Assembly (NCBI GenBank): GCA_017792365.1
Contig: CP051229.1
Coordinates: 124,001-188,000 of the forward strand
DNA length: 64,000 nucleotides
Direction of reading: 5' to 3'
Origin: Hyphomonas sp.
GTDB taxonomy: Bacteria; Pseudomonadota; Alphaproteobacteria; Caulobacterales; Hyphomonadaceae
A program made the translations under genes and the position numbers. Shown piece by piece: positions 36,024-44,392 of this stretch. The first letter of the stretch is position 1; each line of letters starts with the position of its first letter. The notes under the pieces were generated by a model. The model searched no databases. It had not been told where the DNA came from and worked only from the letters and a program-made list of their open reading frames with translations.

Positions 36024-37504
36024 CGAACCTGACCCAATTGACGCTGGCCGATGCGCTGGACGGACTGCGCAAGCGGCAATTCTCCTCGCGCGAGATCACG
36101 CAGGCGCACCTCGACGAGATCGAGAAGGCGAACCCGAACCTCAACGCCTACGTCGCCGTGACGGCGGAGAAGGCGCTGGCGATGGCGGACGCGGCCGATG
36201 CGCAGCTTGGCAAGACCAAGGGCAAGGTCGGCAAGCTGGAAGGCGCGCCGCTGGGCGTAAAGGACTTGTTCTGCACCGAGGGCGTGCGGACAACGGCGTG
36301 CTCCAACATCCTTGGCGAGTTCACGCCGCCTTACGAAAGCACGGTCACGCAGAACCTGTGGGACCAGGGCGCGGTGATGCTCGGCAAGCTCAACATGGAC
36401 GAGTTCGCGATGGGCTCTGCCAACGAGACCTCGCGCTTCGGCCCGCCAACCAACCCGTGGCGGCGCGAAGGCGCCAACACCAAGCTGACCTCGGGCGGAT
36501 CGTCCGGCGGGTCGGCGACAGCGGTGGCGGCTGACCTGTGCCTTGCGGCGACGGCCTCGGATACTGGCGGCTCGATCCGCCAGCCGGCGGCGTTCACCGG
36601 CACGGTCGGCATCAAGCCGACCTACGGACGCGCGAGCCGTTATGGCATGGTGGCGTTCGCGTCGTCGCTGGATCAGGCAGGGCCGCTGGCCAAGTCGGTT
36701 ATGGACGCGGCCATCATGCTGGAAGTGATGTGCTCGGCGGACGAGAAGGATTCCACCTCGCTCCAGATGCCGGTGCCCAACTGGACAAAGTCGGTCGGCA
36801 AGGGCGTGAAGGGCATGAAGATCGGCGTGCCCAAGGAATACCGCATGGACGGCATGCCCGACAGCATCGAGAAGCTTTGGCAGAAGGGTATCGACTGGCT
36901 GAAGGCGCAGGGCGCGGAGATCGTCGACGTATCGCTGCCGCATACCAAGTATGCGCTGCCGGCCTATTACATCGTTGCGCCTGCAGAGGCTTCGTCGAAC
37001 CTCGCGCGCTATGACGGCATGCGCTACGGCGCGCGGCAGACCGGCTCCGGTTCGCTGACGGACACCTACGAGCAGACGCGCGGACAGGGCTTTGGCGCCG
37101 AGGTGCAGCGCCGCCTGCTGATCGGCACGTACGTTCTGTCGGCTGGGTATTACGACGCCTACTATCTGCGGGCGCAGAAGGTGCGGACCAAGATCCTGCA
37201 GGACTTCGAGAGCGCGTTCGGAGCGGTCGATGCGCTGCTGACGCCGGCGACGCCGAGCGCGGCGTTCGCCTATGGCGAAAAGTCGGACGATCCGGTGGCG
37301 ATGTACCTCAACGACGTCTTCACGGTGACGGCGAACCTCGCGGGCTTGCCAGGCATGTCCGTGCCGGCGGGGCTGGACGAGAACGGCCTGCCGCTTGGCC
37401 TGCAGGTGATCTCAAAGGCGCTGGACGAGGACGCGTGCTTCAAGGTCGGCGCGGCGCTGGAAGAAGCCGCAGGTTTCACGGCGCGGCCGGAGCGCTGGTG
37501 GTAG
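36020..37504 (+). CDS. gatA: Asp-tRNA(Asn)/Glu-tRNA(Gln) amidotransferase subunit A
   Basis: GatA (494 residues) is the amidase subunit that releases ammonia from glutamine for transamidation. The Ser-cisSer-Lys site is visible: Lys in [12 protein letters not shown] (residue ~79), [14 protein letters not shown] with the cis-Ser (residue ~158) and [14 protein letters not shown] with the nucleophile (residue ~180). [19 protein letters not shown] is a family constant. Normal length. It is coupled to the DUF2199 gene by ATGA overlap; the usual gatB is missing downstream, where an unrelated lower-GC gene sits. Confidence 0.96.
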   Translation: MTNLTQLTLADALDGLRKRQFSSREITQAHLDEIEKANPNLNAYVAVTAEKALAMADAADAQLGKTKGKVGKLEGAPLGVKDLFCTEGVRTTACSNILGEFTPPYESTVTQNLWDQGAVMLGKLNMDEFAMGSANETSRFGPPTNPWRREGANTKLTSGGSSGGSATAVAADLCLAATASDTGGSIRQPAAFTGTVGIKPTYGRASRYGMVAFASSLDQAGPLAKSVMDAAIMLEVMCSADEKDSTSLQMPVPNWTKSVGKGVKGMKIGVPKEYRMDGMPDSIEKLWQKGIDWLKAQGAEIVDVSLPHTKYALPAYYIVAPAEASSNLARYDGMRYGARQTGSGSLTDTYEQTRGQGFGAEVQRRLLIGTYVLSAGYYDAYYLRAQKVRTKILQDFESAFGAVDALLTPATPSAAFAYGEKSDDPVAMYLNDVFTVTANLAGLPGMSVPAGLDENGLPLGLQVISKALDEDACFKVGAALEEAAGFTARPERWW

Positions 37505-37528
37505 GGAAATAGTCTTGGGAGGGGGAAA

Positions 37529-38167
37529 ATGATTAGAAGGAAGCATCGTCAGCTTTTCCGGATCACCGACGAGCTTGTTCGATATTCCGAGCATGGTCAG
37601 ATTGTTCCACCTGAGGTCCTTCAGGCTTGGCTGCGTCAGCTGCGAACGGCGTTGAAGGCAATACGAGAGGATCGCGAGTTCCTCGACATCCTGAATGGCA
37701 AGATCGCTGACGCGCAGAAGCAAGCGCCCGAACTCGTGGAGGCGTTGGAAAACTGGGAACAGTTTGTCGACTTCTTGTCGATTGAGCAGGATCAATTGCG
37801 GAACGCTGGGCTTTCTGACGAAAGCGCCGCGCGGATTGCCGATGCCCTAATGTCGGTACGCCGTTCCACCTTGCAGGAGCTCAGAGAGCCCGGATACTTG
37901 GAACTCATCACCGATGACGAGTTAGAGGTGATCCTCGCTCAACTCAATTCTGCATGTAGAGATGCTGACCAACTGGTCCACCGCTTCAATCGGGTTCGCG
38001 AATTTAAGATGTGGTCGCATTTCGTCGGCGGTTGGGCCGTGATGACGACGAACAGCGGGCTGACAGGCGTTGGGTTGCTGGCGGGTATGCCTGTTGCGCT
38101 TGTTGCTGCTTCTTCGGTCGTTCTCGGACGATCCCTAGCAAAGCGATCCGATGACTTCAGGGGATAA
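37529..38167 (+). CDS. Hypothetical protein, helical with C-terminal hydrophobic segment
   Basis: The 212-residue product is not one I recognise. Residues 1-~155 look all-helical and charged (RQLRTALKAIREDREFLDIL, QAPELVEALENWEQFVDFLS); residues ~165-200 (GGWAVMTTNSGLTGVGLLAGMPVALVAASSVVLG) are hydrophobic enough for one or two membrane helices, followed by a basic tail. Its base composition is visibly lower in G+C than the neighbours and its codon use is less biased, suggesting recent acquisition. It starts 24 bases after gatA behind GGGAGG, and has no obvious partner. Confidence 0.6.
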   Translation: MIRRKHRQLFRITDELVRYSEHGQIVPPEVLQAWLRQLRTALKAIREDREFLDILNGKIADAQKQAPELVEALENWEQFVDFLSIEQDQLRNAGLSDESAARIADALMSVRRSTLQELREPGYLELITDDELEVILAQLNSACRDADQLVHRFNRVREFKMWSHFVGGWAVMTTNSGLTGVGLLAGMPVALVAASSVVLGRSLAKRSDDFRG

Positions 38168-38247
38168 ATACTGCATGGCTTCAGCGATCGGATGATGAAG
38201 TAGGCAGACTCTTCCCTCGCAGGATAATCGCCCCTAAGTCCACCGGC

Positions 38248-39054
38248 ATGAGCACATTTGCCGAATCCATCGTTCTGAACACTGACGCCCCGAACAAGTG
38301 GTCGGGCGAGGCGGACCCGAATTACGCGCACCCGGGAGGGCGCTTTGGCGGGTGGACGGCGGCGGCGCTGATCGAGGCGGTGCGGCGGGAGCCGGGCGAG
38401 CGTGGGCCGCCCTTGTCGCTGACCATGCTCTATCTTGACCCGATCAAGGACGGGCCGGTGGAGATCGGTACGCGCCTGTTGCGTGCGGGCAAGCGCATCC
38501 AGTTCTGGCGCGCCGAGCTGCGGCAGGGCGAGACCCTGTGCGCCCACGCGCAGATCACGAACGGCGTGCGCAGCGAGGCGCCGGAGAATTTCACCGACGC
38601 CGAAATGCCGGACGTGCCGCCGCCGGAGGCGGAGCAGCTGCTGGAGGGCACCGCGCCCATCCCGTTCCTGCAGCAATTCCAGATCCGCTGGATCACCGCT
38701 TCGCCGCTGAACCTGAAGGATCAGGGCGACAAGGCTGAGACGCAGACCTGGGTGCGTGACGCCCATGGCCGGCCGCTGGACAACGTGTTGCTGGCGGCGA
38801 TGGCGGACCTGACGCCGCCGCGCGTTCTGTTCCATCGCAAGACCTCGCCGTGGATCATGGCGTCGACGATTTCGATGTCGGTGCATTTTCACGCGACGCC
38901 GGAGGAGCTGGAGAGGGTCGGGACCGACTTCGTGCTGTCGGATGTGAAATGCCGCCGCTGCGAGGGCGGGTATTTCAGTCATGAGCTGAAACTGTGGAGC
39001 CGTGACGGGGCGCTGCTGGCGGCGTCCGAACAGGTGGCCGTCTACAAGGGCTAG
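38248..39054 (+). CDS. Acyl-CoA thioesterase-like protein (double hotdog)
   Basis: A 268-residue protein resembling the acyl-CoA thioesterase II-like family with two hotdog folds: N-terminal NYAHPGGRFGGWTAAALIEAV with the conserved glycine-rich helix entry, GKRIQFWRAELRQGETLCAHAQITN in the first domain, and SMSVHFHATPEELERVG plus YFSHELKLWSRDGALLAASEQVAVYKG in the second. Such enzymes hydrolyse acyl-CoAs; chain length and role are unknown. The unit appears monocistronic, with TRIC 56 bases downstream. Confidence 0.8.
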   Translation: MSTFAESIVLNTDAPNKWSGEADPNYAHPGGRFGGWTAAALIEAVRREPGERGPPLSLTMLYLDPIKDGPVEIGTRLLRAGKRIQFWRAELRQGETLCAHAQITNGVRSEAPENFTDAEMPDVPPPEAEQLLEGTAPIPFLQQFQIRWITASPLNLKDQGDKAETQTWVRDAHGRPLDNVLLAAMADLTPPRVLFHRKTSPWIMASTISMSVHFHATPEELERVGTDFVLSDVKCRRCEGGYFSHELKLWSRDGALLAASEQVAVYKG

Positions 39055-39109
39055 CCGCTGTGCTTCCCGTACCGTCTCCGGTCCGGTATCCCGGTTCCCG
39101 GAGGACCCC

Positions 39110-39742
39110 ATGAACGCCTTGCAGTTGCTGGACTATGCCGGCGTGGCCGTGTTCGCCGCGACCGGAGCGCTGGCCGCTTCGCGCAAGGAGCTGGACATCA
39201 TCGGTTTCGTGTTCTTCGCCGCCATCACCGGCATGGGTGGCGGCACGGTTCGGGACGTTGTGCTGAACTCGCCGGTCTTCTGGACGCTGAAACCTGCCTA
39301 CGTGCTGGTGTGCGTGGCGGTGGCGATCGTGGTGTTCTTCACCGCGCCAATGCTTGAATCGCGCTATCGCCTGCTGCTCTGGCTCGATGCGGTGGGGCTT
39401 GCGGCCTATTCGGTGCTGGGGGCAGCGCTGGGCCTCAGCGTGACAGGCTCGCCGGTTGTCGCGCTGGTGACCGGCATGATGACGGCGACGGTCGGCGGCA
39501 TCATCCGCGACGTGCTTGCTGGCGAGCCGTCAGTGCTGCTGCGGCCCGAGGTCTACGTGACCGCTGCGCTCACGGGCGCCGCGGTCTATACGGCGCTGAG
39601 CTATTTCGGCGTCGACAGGGCGATTGCGGCAGGCGTAGGCGTGCTTGCGGCATTCCTGGTGCGCGGCGGCGCGCTGCGGTTTGGCTGGAGTTTCCCGCGT
39701 TACAAGTCACGCCCCGGCCGCCCGCCTGAAGAGCAGGAGTAG
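39110..39742 (+). CDS. TRIC family cation channel (YicG/UPF0126)
   Basis: A 210-residue seven-helix membrane protein made of two related halves, as in prokaryotic TRIC channels that conduct K+ or Na+. The paired signatures are GMGGGTVRDVVLN (residue ~42) and TVGGIIRDVLAGEPSVLLRPE (residue ~125); each glycine-rich half-motif bends the pore helices. ATG 39110 follows GGAGGA. The C-terminus is a short basic, Pro-rich tail. Confidence 0.93.
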   Translation: MNALQLLDYAGVAVFAATGALAASRKELDIIGFVFFAAITGMGGGTVRDVVLNSPVFWTLKPAYVLVCVAVAIVVFFTAPMLESRYRLLLWLDAVGLAAYSVLGAALGLSVTGSPVVALVTGMMTATVGGIIRDVLAGEPSVLLRPEVYVTAALTGAAVYTALSYFGVDRAIAAGVGVLAAFLVRGGALRFGWSFPRYKSRPGRPPEEQE

Positions 39743-39773
39743 GCGCTCCGGCCGAACGGTTGTCTGCCGTGCG

Positions 39774-40352
39774 CTAGTCCAGGCCTTCCGGCTTTTCTTC
39801 GAGTTCGAGGAAGAGTTCGATCGGCTGTTTGCCTGGTGAGCGATATCCATTGAGGTTGATCGCGTCGGCGTGGGCGATGGCGTCTTCCAGCGAATAGCCC
39901 TTGTGCTTCACGAGGTAAGCCGCCCAGAGGTGGCTGGCGCGCCAGGCGACCGTGCAGTGGAGCAGGACCTCGCCATCGGTCTCTTCCATCACCTTGGCGA
40001 ACTGGTCGACGGCGGCGGGCGTGTAGGGCGTGTCGGGACGGCCGAGCGGGATGTGGACGTAGGTGATGCCGAGTTCCTCAAGCAGCGCGGCTTCGTCGAA
40101 CGGCACGGCGTTGCGGTTGTCCATTTCCGGTTGCGTGCGGAGGTTCACGACTGTGGTGACGCCATTGGCGGCGAGCTCGCGCAGGGCTGACTCGGACGGC
40201 TGGCCGGCGACCATGACGCGCCCGGTGTCGGCGATGACGGCACGGAAGTCGTCACGGTCGAGCTTTTCCGGGAAGCTGATTGCGTCTTCGGCAAAGGCGG
40301 GCGCGGCGCACAGGCCGGACAGGGCGGCGGCGAGGATGAGGCTGCGGATCAT
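39774..40352 (-). CDS. Secreted protein-tyrosine-phosphatase-like protein
   Basis: The 192-residue product has a signal peptide (MIRSLILAAALSGLCAAPAFA) and a dual-specificity-phosphatase-like fold of the DUF442/BLH type: GVTTVVNLRTQPEMD, YVHIPLGRPDTPYTP and the active-site region LLHCTVAWRASHLWAAYLV. The loop is HCxxxxR, one residue shorter than the classic Cys-x5-Arg, so catalysis on phosphoesters is not assured. The start is ATG 40352, just after algH, which ends at 40363, so the two are probably co-transcribed. Confidence 0.75.
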   Translation of the reverse strand: MIRSLILAAALSGLCAAPAFAEDAISFPEKLDRDDFRAVIADTGRVMVAGQPSESALRELAANGVTTVVNLRTQPEMDNRNAVPFDEAALLEELGITYVHIPLGRPDTPYTPAAVDQFAKVMEETDGEVLLHCTVAWRASHLWAAYLVKHKGYSLEDAIAHADAINLNGYRSPGKQPIELFLELEEKPEGLD

Positions 40353-40362
40353 GTATGAACTC

Positions 40363-40922
40363 CTAGGCGCGGCCGCCGCTGACCTGCAGGCGATCGGGCG
40401 AGACGCCGATCCGTGCAAGCGCGCGGCTCCACTTGGTTGAATACGAGTGATCGAAGACGAGCCCGGCGTCGGCGTCGCCGACCAGCCAGACATTGTCGGC
40501 GAGTTCCTGTTCGAGCTGGCCGGCGCTCCAGCCGGAATAGCCGAGCGCGAGCACGAAGCATTCAGGCGGATTGTCGGATGTGATTGCGTGGAGCACGTCG
40601 CGCGTGGCGGTCATGCAGACGCCTTCGGATACGGCGAGGGTTGCGCCTTCGCTGTCGAAATCTTCCGAGTGCAGGACGAAGCCGCGATCGCGCCCGACCG
40701 GGCCACCGGAGAGAACGTGCTGACCGTTCGGGGCCTCGGCGCCGTCGACCCCGAGCTGGTCGAGGAGTTCGGGCAGGGGAAGATCGTCGACCGCCTTGTT
40801 GAGAATGATGCCCATCGCGTGATCTTCGTTGTGGGCGCAAAGGAGGATCACCGCCGGCGAAAACGAGGGTCTTCGATGGCGGGCGAGGCGATGAGTAGCT
40901 TGCCGGCGAGCGTGCCGTCCAC
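40363..40922 (-). CDS. YqgE/AlgH family protein, frameshifted near 40855
   Basis: A YqgE/AlgH protein (~186 residues when repaired), a family of unknown biochemistry first named for alginate regulation. The N-terminus GKLLIASPAIEDPRFRR is in one frame, reading from GTG 40922 after GAGGAGG; AVILLCAHNEDHAMGIILNKAVDDL continues in another to the stop at 40363. One base missing at 40854-40855 (GGG to GG in the coding sense) joins them exactly as in family members. Later constants are GGPVGRDRGFVLHS and FVLALGYSGWSAGQLEQEL. Confidence 0.88.
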
Positions 40923-41097
40923 GTGGCTGTGCCTCCTCGGGGCCGGCCTCCTCCTGTGAGCCGACGAGCTGCACGTTAGGCCGATTGCCGCCTCTGGCAA
41001 GTGCGCTATGTCAGCCTCGCAAAAATCAATGCGGGGTCGAAACGCCGCCTGCTTCGGCCTAGACCTATCGCAAATAGCATCCAACGGAGACACGCCC

Positions 41098-41574
41098 ATG
41101 ACGATCGAAGTCGGCTCGAAACTTCCAGAAGCGAAGCTTGGCGTGATGCGCGCGGACGGGCCCGGCGCAGTCCAGGCGTCCGAATTCTTCAAGGGCCGGA
41201 AGGTGGCGCTGTTTGGCGTGCCCGGCGCGTTTACGCCAACCTGCTCGGCCAAGCACCTGCCGGGCTTCAAGGAGAAGGCCGCCGAGCTGAAGGCGAAGGG
41301 CATCGACGAGATCGCCTGCGTTTCGGTGAACGACGTGTTCGTGATGGGCGCGTGGGGCAAGCAACAGGACGTCGGCGACAACGTCACGATGTTGGCTGAC
41401 GGCGAAGGCAAGTTCGCCAAGGACATGGGGCTGGACTTCACGATCCCGGGGCTTGGGCTTCGCAACAAGCGCTTCTCGCTGGTCGCGGATGACGGCGTCG
41501 TGACACAGCTCAACGTCGAGGATGGCGGCGACTTCAAGGTCTCCAGCGCCGAGCACATGCTGGGACAGCTCTAG
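41098..41574 (+). CDS. Peroxiredoxin (Prx5 type)
   Basis: A 158-residue thiol peroxidase of the atypical Prx5/PrxV group that reduces H2O2 and alkyl hydroperoxides. The peroxidatic cysteine is in VPGAFTPTCSAKHLPGF (about Cys49), followed by CVSVNDVFVMGAWGK and LGLRNKRFSLVADDGVV. There is no C-terminal glutaredoxin domain, so reducing power must come from a separate thiol system. ATG 41098 has GGAGA upstream; the longer in-frame extension from 41008 is not family-like. Confidence 0.93.
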   Translation: MTIEVGSKLPEAKLGVMRADGPGAVQASEFFKGRKVALFGVPGAFTPTCSAKHLPGFKEKAAELKAKGIDEIACVSVNDVFVMGAWGKQQDVGDNVTMLADGEGKFAKDMGLDFTIPGLGLRNKRFSLVADDGVVTQLNVEDGGDFKVSSAEHMLGQL

Positions 41575-41717
41575 AAGGCGACCCCAGCGCGGGCTTCCCT
41601 CCCGACGCCACGAAAACACGCGGAAATACAGCGCGTTGCAACGCGGCAAGTCTTGTGCGCCGCGTGGCGGGGCCTATCTATATGTGGTAGGTATGTGACT
41701 CGTCAGGGGAGGACGAC

Positions 41718-42695
41718 ATGGAAGAACTTGGTCTTGTGCTGCCGGTGCTTGTCTTGGTCTTCGGCGTCATCGTCCTCGCTTCCTCCGTAAAAGTCGTTCC
41801 GCAGGGCAACCAGTACACCGTGGAACGTTTCGGGCGGTTCACGCGGCTGTTGTCGCCCGGCCTCGCCTTCATCATTCCGTTCTTCGATCGCATCGGCCGC
41901 AAGCTGAACATGATGGAGAACGTGCTGGACGTGCCCCAGCAGGAGGTGATCACCAAGGATAACGCGATGGTGTCGTGTGACGCCGTCGTGTTCACGCAGA
42001 TTGTCGACGCCGTGCCGGCCGCCTATGAGGTGAACAACCTCGAACGCGCGATCATGAATCTGTCGATGACGAACATCCGGACGGTGGTCGGCTCGATGGA
42101 TCTCGACCAGGTGCTGTCGAACCGCGACGACATCAACTCGCGGCTTCTGTCCGTCATTGATGCGGCGACGCAGCCGTGGGGCGTGAAGGTGACGCGCATT
42201 GAGATCAAGGACTTGACGCCGCCGGCGGACATCACCGAGGCAATGGCGCGTCAGATGAAGGCCGAGCGCCTGAAGCGCGCCGAGATCCTGCAGGCGGAGG
42301 GCGAGAAGCAGTCAGCGATTCTCAAGGCCGAAGGCCAGAAGCAGTCGCAGATCCTGGAAGCTGAAGGGCGGCGTGAAGCCGCCTTCCGCGACGCCGAGGC
42401 GCGCGAGCGTGAAGCCGAGGCCGAAGCGAAAGCGACGACGATGGTCTCGGACGCCATCGCCAAGGGCGACGTGAACGCGATCAACTACTTCCTCGGCCAG
42501 AAATACGTCGAAGCCTTTTCCGAGCTGGCGACATCGAACCAGCAGCGCACCGTGATCGTGCCGGCGGATTTTGCCGGGATCACCGGCGCCATCGAGGGCA
42601 TCCGCGCGCTGACCGGCAACATGAGCCGGCCGTCGGGAGGCGGTGACGCCCCGCCACCATCCAATGATGGCGGGCCCTGGGGCAGGCGGAGTTAG
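41718..42695 (+). CDS. SPFH/stomatin-like membrane protein (QmcA type)
   Basis: A 325-residue protein with one N-terminal membrane helix (LGLVLPVLVLVFGVIVLASS), a SPFH/Band 7 domain (VVPQGNQYTVERFGRFTRLLSPGL to KVTRIEIKDLTPP), a coiled coil of Ala/Glu/Lys repeats (residues ~185-245, AEILQAEGEKQSAILKAEGQ) and a Gly/Pro-rich tail. Such proteins form ring-like membrane assemblies. It is paired with the downstream NfeD gene, only three bases away, as is usual. Confidence 0.93.
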   Translation: MEELGLVLPVLVLVFGVIVLASSVKVVPQGNQYTVERFGRFTRLLSPGLAFIIPFFDRIGRKLNMMENVLDVPQQEVITKDNAMVSCDAVVFTQIVDAVPAAYEVNNLERAIMNLSMTNIRTVVGSMDLDQVLSNRDDINSRLLSVIDAATQPWGVKVTRIEIKDLTPPADITEAMARQMKAERLKRAEILQAEGEKQSAILKAEGQKQSQILEAEGRREAAFRDAEAREREAEAEAKATTMVSDAIAKGDVNAINYFLGQKYVEAFSELATSNQQRTVIVPADFAGITGAIEGIRALTGNMSRPSGGGDAPPPSNDGGPWGRRS

Positions 42696-42698
42696 CGG

Positions 42699-43187
42699 AT
42701 GGAGTTCGTCGTCTCACTCCTCGAACAGATGACGATCTGGCACTGGCTGGGCGTCGGCATCCTGTTGCTGTGCGTCGAGATCATGGTCGGCACGTTCGAC
42801 CTGTTGTGGATCGCGGTTGCAGCCTTTGCTGCGGGATTGTTCGGCCTCGTGGCGCCCGGTGAGATGGGCGGCTGGCAAGGCCAGCTGGTTTTCTTCGGCG
42901 TCGCGGCCGTGGTGCTGGTCATCATGGGACGCACCGTGTTCCGCGGCATGCGACAGGTGGTGGCGACGCATCCCAATCTCAACGACCGCATGTCGACCAT
43001 GGTTGGCCAGAGGGGCGTTGCGATCCGCCGGTTCCAGCAGGGCGCCGGCAAGGTGCGGATCGGCGACACCGAATGGCTGGCGGTGATGGACTCAGGTCCT
43101 ATGGTCGATCCGTTTGAGATCAACGCCGGCGATGAAGTGCTGGTGACCGGCGCGCAGGGTACGTCGCTGCGGGTGAAGCCTGCCTAG
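42699..43187 (+). CDS. NfeD family membrane protein
   Basis: A 162-residue NfeD-like protein: a two- to three-helix membrane domain (residues ~10-85, HWLGVGILLLCVEIMVGTFDLLWIAVAAFAAG) and a C-terminal OB fold (about 98-160) with MVGQRGVAIRRFQQGAGKVRIGDTEWLAV. NfeD OB domains dock to SPFH proteins. The start overlaps its partner's operon with a 3-base gap. A palindromic repeat element follows the gene. Confidence 0.92.
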   Translation: MEFVVSLLEQMTIWHWLGVGILLLCVEIMVGTFDLLWIAVAAFAAGLFGLVAPGEMGGWQGQLVFFGVAAVVLVIMGRTVFRGMRQVVATHPNLNDRMSTMVGQRGVAIRRFQQGAGKVRIGDTEWLAVMDSGPMVDPFEINAGDEVLVTGAQGTSLRVKPA

Positions 43188-43199
43188 CGGAGCCGGCGT

Positions 43200-43390
43200 C
43201 GACCTTCGACAGGCTCAGGATGAGGCCATTCGTCGGTTGAGGGAGCGATACGGGTAGCATTCCCGGTTGTCATTGCAGTCGTAGCGTAGCGAAGCGGAGA
43301 GTCGGAGCCCCGCAGGCAGAGTTGCTGCGAGGACTGGGTTCCGGGTCTGCGGCGCTTGGCGCCTGGCCCGGAATGACGGGAGAGCTGGAC
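43200..43390. repeat. Intergenic palindromic repeat element(s)
   Basis: The 208-base gap between nfeD and rnhA contains CTTCGACAGGCTCAGGATGA (43203-43222), a motif I recognise as a frequent intergenic repeat in alphaproteobacteria, then a GC-rich element bounded by GTCATTGC (about 43268) and GGAATGAC (about 43371), roughly complementary ends. Both fall between convergent genes, as expected for REP/BIME-like sequences. No copy of either appears elsewhere in the window. Confidence 0.55.
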
Positions 43391-43395
43391 GAGAG

Positions 43396-43839
43396 CTAAG
43401 ACCGGCGGGCCTCGTCACATCCCTGCCGCGCAAGTTCGTCGGCGCGTTCGTTGCCGGGATCGCCGTTATGGCCCTTCACCCAGCGCCATTCGATTTTGCG
43501 GGCCGCGTTCGCTTCATCGAGCGCCATCCAGAGATCCTGGTTCTTGACCGGCTTCTTGTCGGCGGTTTTCCAGCCGCGCTTCTTCCAGTTGATGATCCAC
43601 TTGTTGAGACCATCCTTCACATAGCTGGAATCGGTGTGGATCGTGGCGGCGGCGCCTTCCGGCAGGCTTTCGAGCGCCTGGATGGCGGCCAGCATTTCCA
43701 TACGATTGTTGGTGGTCGCCTTTTCCCCGCCATGCATCTCGGTGAAGACGTCGCCGCGCTTGATCACCACGCCCCAGCCGCCTGGACCGGGGTTCCCCGA
43801 ACACGCGCCGTCCGTCCAGATTTCGATTGCATCGCTCAT
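43396..43839 (-). CDS. rnhA: Ribonuclease HI
   Basis: RNase HI cleaves RNA in RNA-DNA hybrids. The 147-residue protein has the full D-E-D-D set: [18 protein letters not shown] (Asp10), [16 protein letters not shown] (Glu48), [16 protein letters not shown] (Asp70) and the late Asp in [25 protein letters not shown] is a family signature. In related genomes ispH, thrB and rnhA are neighbours; here two membrane-protein genes separate rnhA from thrB. Confidence 0.96.
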   Translation of the reverse strand: MSDAIEIWTDGACSGNPGPGGWGVVIKRGDVFTEMHGGEKATTNNRMEMLAAIQALESLPEGAAATIHTDSSYVKDGLNKWIINWKKRGWKTADKKPVKNQDLWMALDEANAARKIEWRWVKGHNGDPGNERADELARQGCDEARRS

Positions 43840-43872
43840 GGCAAGCTCAAGTGTTGCAGTTCGCCAGAAGCG

Positions 43873-44321
43873 TCAATCCCGCGGCGGCGCTGCATCGCGG
43901 TCGGGCCGGCGGATCAGCCAGAAGATGGCGCCGCCAATTGCGCCGGACGCGGCCATCATCAGGATCATCATCAGTCCAGAAACTCCAGGATCGGAACCAT
44001 CACGAATACCGCGGCAACACCGAGCACGGCCCCGAGCCCACAATAGACCCAGATCGACGTCCACCTGCGGCTGAGAAGGAAGAGATGCAGCGGCCAGCCG
44101 ATGATCAGCGCCGGGATGGCGCCGAACAGCATGCCGAACAGGACGGCGAACCCTGCAACGCCGGGAAGGTCGGCCAAACTTTCGCGGCTGGTCGCGTATT
44201 CGGGAATCATGAACAGCATGATCGCGATCACCGCGCCGAGGGCTGGCGCGAGAAGCAGGCCGATGAAGCTGCGGGCAAGCTTCCACCAGCTGAAGCGCGG
44301 TCGTGTTGCTGTGGCGTCCAT
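43873..44321 (-). CDS. Small membrane protein, frameshifted near 43977
   Basis: The repaired protein has ~150 residues and four hydrophobic helices: MDATATRPRFSWWKLARSFIG, VIAIMLFMIPEYA, FAVLFGMLFGAIPALIIGWPLHLFLL, then VYCGLGAVLGVAAVFVMVPILEFL. The first frame stops after FLD at 43971. The last helix and tail (LMMILMMAASGAIGGAIFWLIRRPDRD) follow in the next frame to 43873; one base missing at 43976-43977 joins them. The ending GAIFWLIRRPDRD is shared with the next gene upstream, so these are paralogues, probably from a tandem duplication. The function is unknown. Confidence 0.7.
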
Positions 44322-44392
44322 GCGCCTGTCCCCGTTCGTCATCCCCAGCAATGAGGAGAGCCTGTCACAAGCTTCGAGGTGGTGGATAGAGT

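Noticed and set aside
43200-43390. CRISPR array or transposon end
   Set aside because: There is no regular repeat-spacer unit and no transposase or terminal repeat; the region fits a REP-like element better.
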